This document shows positions 31,554 to 40,289 of a stretch of 43,540 bases of DNA, piece by piece; the stretch's first letter is position 1, and every line of letters starts with the position of its first letter. Where the stretch lies: the NCBI GenBank assembly GCA_016715115.1, contig JADKBM010000006.1:1-43540 (forward strand). The letters run 5' to 3'. Source of the DNA: Acidobacteriota bacterium. GTDB lineage: Bacteria > Acidobacteriota > Blastocatellia > Pyrinomonadales > Pyrinomonadaceae. The notes under the pieces are model-generated. The model had not been told where the DNA came from. It worked only from the letters and a program-made list of their open reading frames with translations, and made no database searches. The translations under genes were made by a program, and so were the position numbers.

Positions 31554-32626
31554 TGTCCGACACCAGAACCAATAGAAAATACGCGTGGGCGCTTCAGGCG
31601 GATTACGCTACGCAAAAGGCGATCTCGGCCGGCAATTACAAGCAGCTGATCGTGATCGATGACAACAAGCTCGAGTATCAACCCGGAATCGCGGATGATG
31701 CCGAGTGGTCGCACGGCGTGAATTCCGAAACCCAGGAATGGCTTGAACGGCACGACGTGCGGGTCCAGCACACCATTCCGGGCCACGCTCAGGAAATCGG
31801 CAAGGTGTTCTATCTGACGATGGGCGACACCGTGACGACGCCGGGCGGCGCGACGAACACCCGCAAGCATACCTTTGTCCCGACCGATCCGACCGTGACG
31901 CGCCAGAACAAGGCCGTGTCGTACGTCGAAAAACTCGGCGACGGCTGGCACAAACTGGCGCCGTCGATGGTCGGCGACGGTTGGTCGCTCAAAGGTGATG
32001 GAGCCGGAATTCTGACTTTGGATTTCGGGCTTGTCGGCAACGGCAAGGTCGTCAACAATCCGGCCGTTACCTATCCGCCGACCGCGACGCCGGTCGTAAC
32101 AAATCTCAGCGGATTGTACAAACTGTTCAACACGATGATGGGGATCACGCCCGACGACGGAGATGCGTACACGGATCCGTACGCGTGCCGGTACCGATCG
32201 TTCGAGGTCAATTACAAGAACACCCTGCTCGAAGAAGCGGGATTCCGTCCGGGTTGCCAGAACTTTCTGGTCGACGGAGATCCGGACAGCGGAATGATCC
32301 GCTCGGCGTGCGAATTCGACAAGCAAATGCTCGATTTCACGTTCAACGTCGATATGGCCTCCGGCAGTCCGGAGTTTGAATGCGTTCAGGACCAGCGTCC
32401 GATCGCGATCACGCTCGAGGCCGTCGGCGGCGAGATCGAATCCGGACAGAACTACAGGCTGAAGACCATCATCAACATCGCCAAGTACCGAACGACTCAG
32501 CCGGTGCTCGTCAACGATATCTGGCAGTTCGCCATCTCCGGCAAGGCGCTGTTTGACGTGTCCGCCAACAAGCTGTTCACCGTCGAACTGACAAACGACG
32601 TCACCAGCTACGCAACCGCGTTCTAA
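31553..32626 (+). CDS. Major tail (tube) protein
   Basis: 357 residues, beta-rich with regular glycine turns (FYLTMGDTVTTPGGATNTRK, WHKLAPSMVGDGWSLKGDGA) and the closing VNDIWQFAISGKALFDVSANKLFTVELTN, typical of siphophage tube proteins. It is followed by the frameshifting chaperone and tape measure genes, the standard order, and no contractile sheath gene is present. Confidence 0.7.
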   Translation: MSDTRTNRKYAWALQADYATQKAISAGNYKQLIVIDDNKLEYQPGIADDAEWSHGVNSETQEWLERHDVRVQHTIPGHAQEIGKVFYLTMGDTVTTPGGATNTRKHTFVPTDPTVTRQNKAVSYVEKLGDGWHKLAPSMVGDGWSLKGDGAGILTLDFGLVGNGKVVNNPAVTYPPTATPVVTNLSGLYKLFNTMMGITPDDGDAYTDPYACRYRSFEVNYKNTLLEEAGFRPGCQNFLVDGDPDSGMIRSACEFDKQMLDFTFNVDMASGSPEFECVQDQRPIAITLEAVGGEIESGQNYRLKTIINIAKYRTTQPVLVNDIWQFAISGKALFDVSANKLFTVELTNDVTSYATAF

Positions 32627-32679
32627 TTTCCGTGGCGGACGGAATTCCGCCGAATTTCTCAACAGGAGAACAAAACGTT

Positions 32680-33399
32680 ATGACCGAACCAGCCCTCGGT
32701 ATTGAAAAAGCAGCAGAACCGGCGTATGACGCCTCGGCACCCAATCGATTTGAATTCAAAGTGACCGACGACGGGCAGGTGTTCGACACCGCCCACGTCT
32801 TCAAACCGCTCAGCGACGAGCGATATCTGCAGTGGGTCGGCGAACTCAAGCTGCGATCGGCCGGTGATGAACTGGACGAAAACGCCCGGGCCGCGTCGAT
32901 CGCACTCTGGAACGATCTGATCGAACGGGTCGAGAACATCGACACCGAAGGGATCGATGGCTCCTGGAAAGACCTGATTCCCGATCAGGAGAAGATTGAC
33001 TCGCTCAATGAACTGCTGGCTATCGCGATCGTCGATGACGAAGCCAAGCCGACAACCGGTGTCCGGAAACTCGGGACGCTCGCGCAAACGCAAACGGTCT
33101 TCACCGAAGCACATTTCAACGGCCAGATCGTTCGCCAAAGCCACAAGATGCTCAAGCGATCGCTGGAATTCGAGAAGAAGCACAACCGAATCCAGCAACG
33201 CAGGTTCAAGCAGGAACAGACGCGCGGACTGCGCCGAAAGGCGAAGGTCGAGTATGTTCCCCAGGACGAGGCGATCGGGAAACTGTATGACGAGATGTTC
33301 GTTTCGGTGTCGGGCTTCGCGGGCGACGTTGTGCCGCTGCGCTTCAAAAACGTCGTAATCGCGGCGCTTTTTGCCCCGGTCCTAGACCCAAAAAAGTAG
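32680..33399 (+). CDS. Tail assembly chaperone, unshifted product (lambda G-like)
   Basis: 239 residues from ATG at 32680 (AGGAG upstream); a GTG at 32632 is the alternative. The protein is alpha-helical and charged. Its last codons read CCA AAA AAG TAG, containing the slippery heptamer A AAA AAG. Position between tube and tape measure genes is that of lambda G/GT. It should bind the tape measure during tail assembly. Confidence 0.7.
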   Translation: MTEPALGIEKAAEPAYDASAPNRFEFKVTDDGQVFDTAHVFKPLSDERYLQWVGELKLRSAGDELDENARAASIALWNDLIERVENIDTEGIDGSWKDLIPDQEKIDSLNELLAIAIVDDEAKPTTGVRKLGTLAQTQTVFTEAHFNGQIVRQSHKMLKRSLEFEKKHNRIQQRRFKQEQTRGLRRKAKVEYVPQDEAIGKLYDEMFVSVSGFAGDVVPLRFKNVVIAALFAPVLDPKK

Positions 33400-33800
33400 C
33401 CGCGGCCGCGAATCTGATCCGCGCTCGCGTCTTTGAACGGGCATACGAAGATCTCGGCTCCGGCGCTCGTGTCTGTCCCGGCGAAACGGACTGTCAGGAT
33501 TTCGCGGCCGCGCGCGGCGAAACGCCGGAAGAAAAGGAGGAATCAGTCTGTACGGGCTGCCAGTTTCTTCCGACAAAATGGCTGACCAACCCGGATGAGG
33601 AAGCCGATGACGGGTCAGACCCGGCTGAACTTGCCGACGAAATCGAGGACATCGTGCGTTGGGAGAACGCCGGCTTCGAAATCGACTGGGATCCGTACCC
33701 GTTCGAAACGGTAAAGCTCTTCATTCTGTGGCGAGAATACGAGATCCAAATCAAAAACCTCCGGGCCGCAAGGATCCAGAGGTTTATCGAAAGAACCTGA
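32680..33800 (+). CDS. Tail assembly chaperone, -1 frameshift product (lambda GT-like)
   Basis: A -1 shift on 33390-33396 leads into an open frame from 33396 to the TGA at 33798-33800, adding about 134 residues. The extension (NLIRARVFERAYEDLGSGAR, VCPGETDCQDF, SVCTGCQFLP) has no start codon of its own near its beginning. It contains paired cysteines and an aromatic/acidic C-terminal half. A CGCGG/CCGCG stem at 33401-33423 starts four bases after the heptamer and could stimulate shifting. The T-part in lambda-like phages recruits the tube protein. Confidence 0.7.
33390..33423 (+). promoter_or_regulatory. Programmed -1 frameshift site (AAAAAAG plus stem-loop)
   Basis: The heptamer A AAA AAG at 33390-33396 in the zero frame directly precedes TAG and equals the E. 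coli dnaX slippery sequence. A 5-bp stem (33401-33405 with 33419-33423) with a 13-base loop follows. Confidence 0.65.
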
Positions 33801-33810
33801 TCTTTGACAA

Positions 33811-34224
33811 TCAATTCTCAGTGTTTCGTTTGATAGCGCGAAGAAGTTCGATGATCTCTTCGTTTTGTCTGACGAGGATTCGAAGAAGCTCGGTCTGGTT
33901 GTTTGGAATGTTTTCAACGAGGATCTGTTTTTCAAGCCTCTCTCGAATGACGTACAGCTGTCCGAGTGACTCCCGCAGCTTAGTCAAGCGATCCTGGCCT
34001 TCTTTGACCTTGGCATATTCGTCTGAGTACTTTTCCCGAAGTGCAGTCAGATCGTCTTCCGCGATTTTCACGACTTCTTCCGCGACACGAATCTTTTCAT
34101 TCATTTCGTCAAGTTGCCGGGCCGCGTCGTTTTTCATTTTCATCGGTCTGGGTGTCGGCTTTGTTTGCGCTGGCACAACCGATGCCGCGAGCAATACGGC
34201 GAGCAATAAAAGCATATATTTCAT
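33811..34224 (-). CDS. Exported coiled-coil protein, antisense cargo gene in the tail operon
   Basis: 137 residues from ATG at 34224 (AGGAGG upstream): signal peptide MKYMLLLLAVLLAASVVPAQ, then a long coiled coil (ARQLDEMNEKIRVAEEVVKI and onward) to the end. It runs opposite to the tail genes on both sides and lies between the chaperone extension (10 bases away) and the tape measure. Such lone reversed genes are typical morons expressed from the prophage. The palindrome copy TTGATTGAGTCAA lies 20 bases upstream of its start. Function unknown, likely periplasmic. Confidence 0.7.
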   Translation of the reverse strand: MKYMLLLLAVLLAASVVPAQTKPTPRPMKMKNDAARQLDEMNEKIRVAEEVVKIAEDDLTALREKYSDEYAKVKEGQDRLTKLRESLGQLYVIRERLEKQILVENIPNNQTELLRILVRQNEEIIELLRAIKRNTEN

Positions 34225-34244
34225 GTCTTCGAACCTCCTGAGAA

Positions 34245-34257
34245 TTGATTGAGTCAA
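34245..34257. repeat. Palindrome copy TTGATTGAGTCAA upstream of the antisense gene
   Basis: Matches the left-end palindrome at 12 of 13 bases. It lies in the 46-base divergent gap between the exported coiled-coil gene and the tape measure gene, where a promoter or operator for the reversed gene would be expected. Confidence 0.4.
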
Positions 34258-34270
34258 AAGTCTAAACCCA

Positions 34271-37200
34271 ATGGCGAGAAAAGTTCAACTAATCATCGAC
34301 GTGAAGGATGCGGATTTCGACCGGGCGAGCCAATCGGCCCGGCGGATGAAGCGTGCGGTGGACGATCTTGCCGACGGTGGTGCCCGGGTTGGCTCCTCTC
34401 TGTCAACCGCCCGGGTTGCCGCCGGTGCATTCATCGGCAGTCTCGGAACCGCTGCCGTTACCGCGATCACTCAGAAGTTTATGGAGGGCGCTGCCGCTCT
34501 TCTGCAATACAAATCCAGTCTCCAGCAAACCGAAATCGGATTCACGACACTGCTTGGTAGCGGTGACCGTGCGAAAAAGCTCCTCCTCGATATACAGAAT
34601 TTCGCAAAATCGACCCCGTTTGAATTTCAGGGCATTGCCCAACTGTCTCAACGATTGCTCGGCGCAAACGTCGAGGCTTCGAAGATCATTCCGCTGATGA
34701 CCGACATCGGAAATGTCGTCGCAGCGACCGGCGAGACGTCACAGGAACGACTCGAAGGCGTCACCGTCGCTCTCGTGCAGATGATCAGCAAGCAGAAAGT
34801 CTCGGCCGAAGAGATGGAACAGCTTGCCGAGCGGGGTGTCAACGGATTCGATCTCCTGTCAAAAGCGACCGGCAGAACGCAGGCCGATCTGAGAAAAATG
34901 GCGGAAGAAGGCAAAATATCTTCCGAAGTGATGCTCAGCGCACTTCAAAAGGTGTCACGCGAGCGGTTCGGCGATGCGATGGAACGGCAAAGCCGCACGT
35001 TCGCCGGCTCGATGTCCAACATCCGTGATTCGCTGTTTCAAGTGGCATCGAACGCGTTTCAGCCGCTTTATGATCGGATTGGGAATTTGGCCTATCGGTT
35101 CTCCCAAGATATCGGCAAACAAGGCAATGATTTCAAGGGCGTCGGTAATGTCATAGCCCAGTACATCGGCGAAGGGCTCGGACTCGGGCTCGGTGCGATC
35201 ATTGACAGTTTGGGGAAATACCTGGGGAGTCGCCTTTCGGGGATATTCACCAAGGGCGAGATCATAGATCCGATCACAAAGAACCTATTTGGCGGATTCT
35301 TCAGTGCTCTCGGCGAGGGGCTTGGAATCATTGAACCGGGAAAGATCGCGGAACCGATCAAGCGGGATCTGCAGGACGTAAACGGTGCAGTTCAATCCCT
35401 CACGCCGATCGGCGATGTGCTCAAGGCTGCCGAAGCGAAACAGCAGACGGCGGAACTGTCTGAGATCGTCAAGGACCTGACGACCAAGATCCAGTTCTTC
35501 GGGCAACAGTCCGAGGTTGCCGCCACAAAACAAAAACTGCTTGCCAAGAACATCGATCTCCGGGCGCCGCTCGCACGCAACGCGCTTGCATTGGCATCGC
35601 AAATCGACCGTTTGAAGGCGAGTCAAAAGGAATATGAAACGCTTGCCGGTGTCGTTCGCAACCTGTCGCTGCAGGTGATTTTCTTCGGCGACGAATCTCA
35701 GGTGGCAGCGACAAAACAGCAACTGCTGAGTCAGGGAATCACCAATATGAACAGCGCTCTCGCTCAGCAATCCTTGCTGTGGGCGCAGGAACTCGATCGC
35801 CTCAAGGCGGCCAAGACGGCTCAGGACGACTACAACCAACAACTCAAGGGAGCGAGCGACTATCTCGATGATCTGGCGCAAAGTGCCGATTTCGAATTCA
35901 GATTTCCGGAGGCGACCCAGCTTCAACAATTGGAAGAATGGGTGTTGCGACAAGGCAAAAACTTCGATTCCTTGAACTCGAAGATCGAGCTTACGCGAGC
36001 GACGCTGCAGAAGGTTGCGACGAAGAAAAACGTCCAGAATTTGATGGACCTCAATCGGTCCGGTATGCAGCAATTGACTGAATTCATCCAGGGATTGAAC
36101 GGCACAAAAGGGCCGCTGGACGAAGCCCTGCAGAATGTCTCGAGCGGACTCGGATTGAATGGGTTAAAAGACAACAATGGCGTCGACGTAACAATGTCGG
36201 CATTCAGCAGTCAGATTCAAGGATTTGTAAACGCGTACCGGGAAGCGCTCAAGGTGCTGGACGTCGATACGTCGGTTGGCGCCCTCGGGAAGATCCGCGA
36301 AGCCTGGAAGGGATTCTTGACGACGTTTCAAAATGCCGAAGGTTTTGCCATCATTGGCGATAAAACGGAGGCGGACCAGTGGATCCAAACCTTCCTTAAA
36401 CTTGCAGACGCGATCGATCTGGCAAACAAGAAAGCTACCGACGAGGCGGGTAAAGATTTCATTGCGGATCTCAACGAGGAAATCGCACAGCTGAACGTCC
36501 AATTGGGAATCAGCGCCGAACTCAGCAAACGCGATGCCGCGGCGAAACAGCTCCAGACAGAAGCGTATGCGGGGCTCGATCCAAAGATCCGGGACGCGAT
36601 TCTTGCCAAGGCGCAGGAGATCGACACGCTCAAAGCGTCGGTACGGGCGCAGGAGGAATATCAACGCGCCTTTGACCAAACGGCCGGAATGTTCGAGGAC
36701 ATCCTTTCGAACATCGCAGATCGCAATTGGTCCGGGTTGTTTGATTCGATCATCGGCGAAATGCGTCGATTCCTGATCCGTGCGGCCGCGGAGTGGCTCA
36801 CGTCGAAGTTTTTCAAACTGCTTACCGGTCAATCGTCAGGATCGGGCGGGGGATCGCAGATACCCGGTCTGGGCGGAATCTTCGGCGGTGGTGGTGGCGG
36901 CGGCGGCGGAATCTTCGGCGGCGGACAGACTCCAAGCTGGAATCCGAACATACCGTTGCAACTCCCGGGTTCAGGTAGTGGCGGTGGCGGAATCAGTCTG
37001 CCTTCCGGTATATCGATCCCAACCGCTTCACCCGGAAGAGCAAATGCGGGCGGCGGTGGCGGGTTTTTTGGCGGCGGCACATCCGGGACGATCGGCGGGA
37101 TCGCGGCCGTCGCGACGATCGCCGGCGGGATTATTGGTGGGCGATGGGGAAACACGATATCGCTGGCCGGTACGGGCGCGATGCTCGGACTCCAATTCGG

Positions 37201-37984
37201 CGGTCCGGTGGGTGCCGCGATCGGCGCGGCGATCGGTGCCGGCGCCGGAATCCTGATGGGTATTCTGGGAGGCGACCCGAAGCGCAAGCGTGACAAAAAG
37301 GAGAAGATGCCGCAACTCAACAAAGGATTTGCCGATGCCTTTGCGGAAATGCAGCAGCTGATCGAGGACGTTCGGTTTTTCCGAACTGATCCGGATCAGG
37401 CATTGACCAAGGCGCGTGAACTCCGGGCCGCGATTGCCGGCGGGTTTGGCGTCCAGTTCGAGAGCAAAAAATACAAGCGCGAGTCAAGATCGGCGATCGA
37501 GCGCAAGCTCGCGGAATTCGACAAGGAACCGGACGGTCTGTATGACCAACTCAAAAAGGCCGTCGAGATCGCAAAAGGCGCAGCCGACCGCAACAAACGA
37601 ATTCTGCCCGAATTCGCCGCCGGCGTTTTTCTGCGGCCGAACGGTTTGCTCCCCGGTCGGTTTGACGGACGGGACGATCTGCTCGCATTGCTGTCGCGCG
37701 GGGAAATGGTTCTGAATCCGGGCCAGCAGGCGCGCGCTCGAGCCGCGGCCGGCTTCGATGTATTCGCCTCGGCAGGCGTTCCCAACTATCCGTCGGCGGC
37801 GGCGTCACCGAAATTGGCAACCGGCGGGATCGCCGGAGCGGGAATCACCGTCCAGCCGAGTTTCAACCTCATTCTTGAGGGCGTGTCGTTCACCGAGAGC
37901 GCTCGAGCGTGGATCGAATCCGACGATGGCAAACGGACGATGATCAGGGTCAATAAGAAACTGAAGAAGACCGGTGATATCTGA
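34271..37984 (+). CDS. Tail tape measure protein
   Basis: 1237 residues. The N-terminal 220 residues hold the conserved tape measure domain (QTEIGFTTLLGSGDRAKKLL, STPFEFQGIAQLSQRLLGAN, AEEMEQLAERGVNGFDLLSK). Two similar helical repeats follow near 390-530 (IQFFGQQSEVAATKQKLLA and VIFFGDESQVAATKQQLLS). A glycine-rich region spans about 850-945, then hydrophobic glycine-zipper-like segments (GAAIGAAIGAGAGILMGILG). By the usual 1.5 angstrom per residue rule the tail would be roughly 185 nm. C-terminus has RGEMVLNPGQ, common in tape measures. Confidence 0.9.
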   Translation: MARKVQLIIDVKDADFDRASQSARRMKRAVDDLADGGARVGSSLSTARVAAGAFIGSLGTAAVTAITQKFMEGAAALLQYKSSLQQTEIGFTTLLGSGDRAKKLLLDIQNFAKSTPFEFQGIAQLSQRLLGANVEASKIIPLMTDIGNVVAATGETSQERLEGVTVALVQMISKQKVSAEEMEQLAERGVNGFDLLSKATGRTQADLRKMAEEGKISSEVMLSALQKVSRERFGDAMERQSRTFAGSMSNIRDSLFQVASNAFQPLYDRIGNLAYRFSQDIGKQGNDFKGVGNVIAQYIGEGLGLGLGAIIDSLGKYLGSRLSGIFTKGEIIDPITKNLFGGFFSALGEGLGIIEPGKIAEPIKRDLQDVNGAVQSLTPIGDVLKAAEAKQQTAELSEIVKDLTTKIQFFGQQSEVAATKQKLLAKNIDLRAPLARNALALASQIDRLKASQKEYETLAGVVRNLSLQVIFFGDESQVAATKQQLLSQGITNMNSALAQQSLLWAQELDRLKAAKTAQDDYNQQLKGASDYLDDLAQSADFEFRFPEATQLQQLEEWVLRQGKNFDSLNSKIELTRATLQKVATKKNVQNLMDLNRSGMQQLTEFIQGLNGTKGPLDEALQNVSSGLGLNGLKDNNGVDVTMSAFSSQIQGFVNAYREALKVLDVDTSVGALGKIREAWKGFLTTFQNAEGFAIIGDKTEADQWIQTFLKLADAIDLANKKATDEAGKDFIADLNEEIAQLNVQLGISAELSKRDAAAKQLQTEAYAGLDPKIRDAILAKAQEIDTLKASVRAQEEYQRAFDQTAGMFEDILSNIADRNWSGLFDSIIGEMRRFLIRAAAEWLTSKFFKLLTGQSSGSGGGSQIPGLGGIFGGGGGGGGGIFGGGQTPSWNPNIPLQLPGSGSGGGGISLPSGISIPTASPGRANAGGGGGFFGGGTSGTIGGIAAVATIAGGIIGGRWGNTISLAGTGAMLGLQFGGPVGAAIGAAIGAGAGILMGILGGDPKRKRDKKEKMPQLNKGFADAFAEMQQLIEDVRFFRTDPDQALTKARELRAAIAGGFGVQFESKKYKRESRSAIERKLAEFDKEPDGLYDQLKKAVEIAKGAADRNKRILPEFAAGVFLRPNGLLPGRFDGRDDLLALLSRGEMVLNPGQQARARAAAGFDVFASAGVPNYPSAAASPKLATGGIAGAGITVQPSFNLILEGVSFTESARAWIESDDGKRTMIRVNKKLKKTGDI

Positions 37985-39180
37985 TGATCAAGGGAATATC
38001 GCAATCGATCGGTTACCGCCTGCAGGAACTATACAACGGAGTTCGTGCCGATGTTAAGCAGCTGCAGGATGATTTCGCCGCACTGACCGCAGGATCCGGG
38101 GAGGCGAACACCGCCGCAAACGTCGGCGTCGCCGGCGTCGGTATATATAAGGAAAAATCCGGCGTGGAATTGCGGTTTAAGAACCTCAACGCCGGATCGA
38201 GCAAGCTCACGATCACAAACGACGCCGGAGACAACGAGGTCGACATCGACGTTGTCCCGGCGAATCTCACCGGTATTCCGCAAAGCGGCATTACGGATCT
38301 GACGGCGGACCTTGCGGCAAAGGCCCCGATCGCGTCGCCGGCGCTGACCGGCACGCCGACTGCGCCGACTGCGGCGGGCGGCACGAACACGACGCAACTG
38401 GCGACGACTGCCTTCGTCGCGGCCGCGCTCGCCACGCTGATCAACTCCGCGCCCGGCGCGCTCGACACGCTCGACGAGCTGGCAGCCGCTTTTGGCGACG
38501 ACCCGAACTTCGCGGCCACGATGACTACGGCGCTCGCGGGGAAACAGCCTGTTGACAGCGAATTGACAGCGCTTGCCGGATTGACCTCGGCCGCCGACAA
38601 ACTGCCCTATTTCACGGGATCTGGCGCGGCCGCACTCGCTGATCTATCCGCGTTTATCCGAACTCTGACCGGCGCGGCCGACGCCGCGGCCGCACGATCG
38701 ACGCTCGGCGTCGATGCCGCGGAAGGGTGGACCGTGATCGTCAAATCGGCGAACCAGGACGTGACAAATTCCGGAGTCGCGAACGACTCCGAATTTTCAT
38801 TTGCGGTAACTGCCAACGCGCACTATCTGGTCGAACTGCAGTTGGTGATTTCCGGCAACAACACGACGGCCGATTACACGGCCGATCTCAGGGTGGATTC
38901 CGGCACCATCAGGGGCAAAGGCACCTATCAGGGACTGACGGCCGCCGGCGCCGTCGCAAACGTGATCATCACTGCGGCAGCGGCGGCAAATACGACGGCC
39001 GTTCCGACGGGTGTGCCGACTGCGAATTTAGATGATCTTGTGGCCGTGAAAATGGCTTTTGCATTTACGGCCTCGGCGACGACGACGTTCCGGTACAGGT
39101 TCGGCAATGCTACCCCCACGTCGGGCGCAACGTCCCGAACGTGGAAGGGGTCGATAATGAGGTACAAAACCTTAGACTGA
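37984..39180 (+). CDS. Tail fibre-type protein
   Basis: 398 residues. Contains the fibre repeat SPALTGTPTAPTAAGGTNTT followed by QLATTAFVAAA, and PGALDTLDELAAAFGDDPNF, both typical of phage tail fibre shafts. The C-terminal 140 residues are beta-rich and may trimerise. Starts at an ATG overlapping the tape measure stop. Unusual in being placed before the tail tip genes. Confidence 0.75.
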   Translation: MIKGISQSIGYRLQELYNGVRADVKQLQDDFAALTAGSGEANTAANVGVAGVGIYKEKSGVELRFKNLNAGSSKLTITNDAGDNEVDIDVVPANLTGIPQSGITDLTADLAAKAPIASPALTGTPTAPTAAGGTNTTQLATTAFVAAALATLINSAPGALDTLDELAAAFGDDPNFAATMTTALAGKQPVDSELTALAGLTSAADKLPYFTGSGAAALADLSAFIRTLTGAADAAAARSTLGVDAAEGWTVIVKSANQDVTNSGVANDSEFSFAVTANAHYLVELQLVISGNNTTADYTADLRVDSGTIRGKGTYQGLTAAGAVANVIITAAAAANTTAVPTGVPTANLDDLVAVKMAFAFTASATTTFRYRFGNATPTSGATSRTWKGSIMRYKTLD

Positions 39181-40289
39181 TGGCAAGAGTACTTTCAACA
39201 GATCTGCAGACGATTTTGGCAGGTGATACGCGTGAGATCGTATGGACCGCCGACATTTCGTTTCCGACAATCGATTCGCTGCGCCTTTCCAGCGAGCCGA
39301 TCGATCTGTATTCGAATGATCTGAACGATACCTCCGAGATCCGTCTAACGATGGAATCTCCCGCCGATCGTGTGGGACTGCAGTTTCAAAACGTCGACGG
39401 TGTGCTTGGACGACACCTTGTTGATAATCTGGCCGAATGGTTAAACGCGGAGTGTGTTGTCGGGCGTCTTTATCGAGGATCAGGGCTCGAGGAATGGATC
39501 GAACTGTTCCCGGGAGTGGTGCAGCAACCGGACGCGACTGATCTTGTGTTCTCGTTTGACGTTTTGTCCGATCTCGTCGCCCCCGGGCAGATCGTATGCA
39601 ACCGCACACTCGCGCTGCCCTGCAGCTTCGTCTTCAAAGATCCGAAGACGTGCGGATATGTCGGGGCTGAGACGGCCTGCAATCACCATTTGCGGTCTAA
39701 ATCCGGCTGCGACGGACTAGGTTGGGGGCACGCCTTCGGAGGATTTGAGCATCGGTACAATCCTGATGCGTCAGCGCCAGGCACGGGTGGAAACATTGAT
39801 ATCGGAAACGGCGGTGGAAACGGATGCCCGCGATTGGATCAGTGGATCGCCGTGATTGCCGATGGCCAGTTCGGCGTGAAGAAAGTGGCGGATCTCACGA
39901 CGTCGGACTTGCTTCTTAATCCGATCGACGGGTCGGCTCATCCAATCAGGTCACTTCATCGTCTTGACCAAATCGCGATCTACGAAGTCGAAACCAAATC
40001 AGGCGCGAGATGTTACTCGTCGCCGACCCACAAACTGATCACCTGCGCGTCCGATCGGGTAGGCCAACCGGTCACCCAGTTTTGGTTTGGAGATCCAGTA
40101 ATGGTTTACGAGGCAGGATGCCCCGCCCAATCATCTGTCAAATACGTGCGACAAAGCGCTTCGATCGGATCTGTCGTAAAAATCGAAATGATCAGCGGCC
40201 ATATCTACGCGGCCGGCGACACGCAGGACGGTTTGATAGTCGCGCATAACACGAAAAACCCGGTTGATGTGGAGATAAATCAGATATGA
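39180..40289 (+). CDS. Tail tip protein (DUF2163/BR0599-like) with C-terminal Hint/intein-like domain
   Basis: 369 residues. Residues 1-190 match phage tail tip proteins of the DUF2163/BR0599 and gpL type: cysteines at 140, 148, 158, 167 and 177, the region KTCGYVGAETACNHHLRSKS and FGGFEHRY. Those of lambda gpL bind an Fe-S cluster. From Cys216 (NGCPRLDQWI) a Hint-type domain follows, with block-B-like SPTHKL (281-286) and terminal VAHN (354-357) followed by Thr358 and 11 residues. If active it could excise 142 residues or cleave the protein. Confidence 0.72.
   Translation: MARVLSTDLQTILAGDTREIVWTADISFPTIDSLRLSSEPIDLYSNDLNDTSEIRLTMESPADRVGLQFQNVDGVLGRHLVDNLAEWLNAECVVGRLYRGSGLEEWIELFPGVVQQPDATDLVFSFDVLSDLVAPGQIVCNRTLALPCSFVFKDPKTCGYVGAETACNHHLRSKSGCDGLGWGHAFGGFEHRYNPDASAPGTGGNIDIGNGGGNGCPRLDQWIAVIADGQFGVKKVADLTTSDLLLNPIDGSAHPIRSLHRLDQIAIYEVETKSGARCYSSPTHKLITCASDRVGQPVTQFWFGDPVMVYEAGCPAQSSVKYVRQSASIGSVVKIEMISGHIYAAGDTQDGLIVAHNTKNPVDVEINQI

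Noticed and set aside
31394..32662. 422-codon open frame antisense to the tail tube gene
   Set aside because: Mirrors the codon pattern of the tube gene (GC-rich antisense), arginine/valine-rich with no Shine-Dalgarno or domain.
36885..37080. Glycine-rich repeats as a possible CRISPR or tandem repeat locus
   Set aside because: Irregular GGN codons within the tape measure, no regular spacer-repeat pattern; no CRISPR array exists in the window.
36829..37323. Proline-rich minus-strand frame opposite the tape measure glycine-rich region
   Set aside because: Glycine codons GGN read as proline on the other strand, a simple complement artefact.
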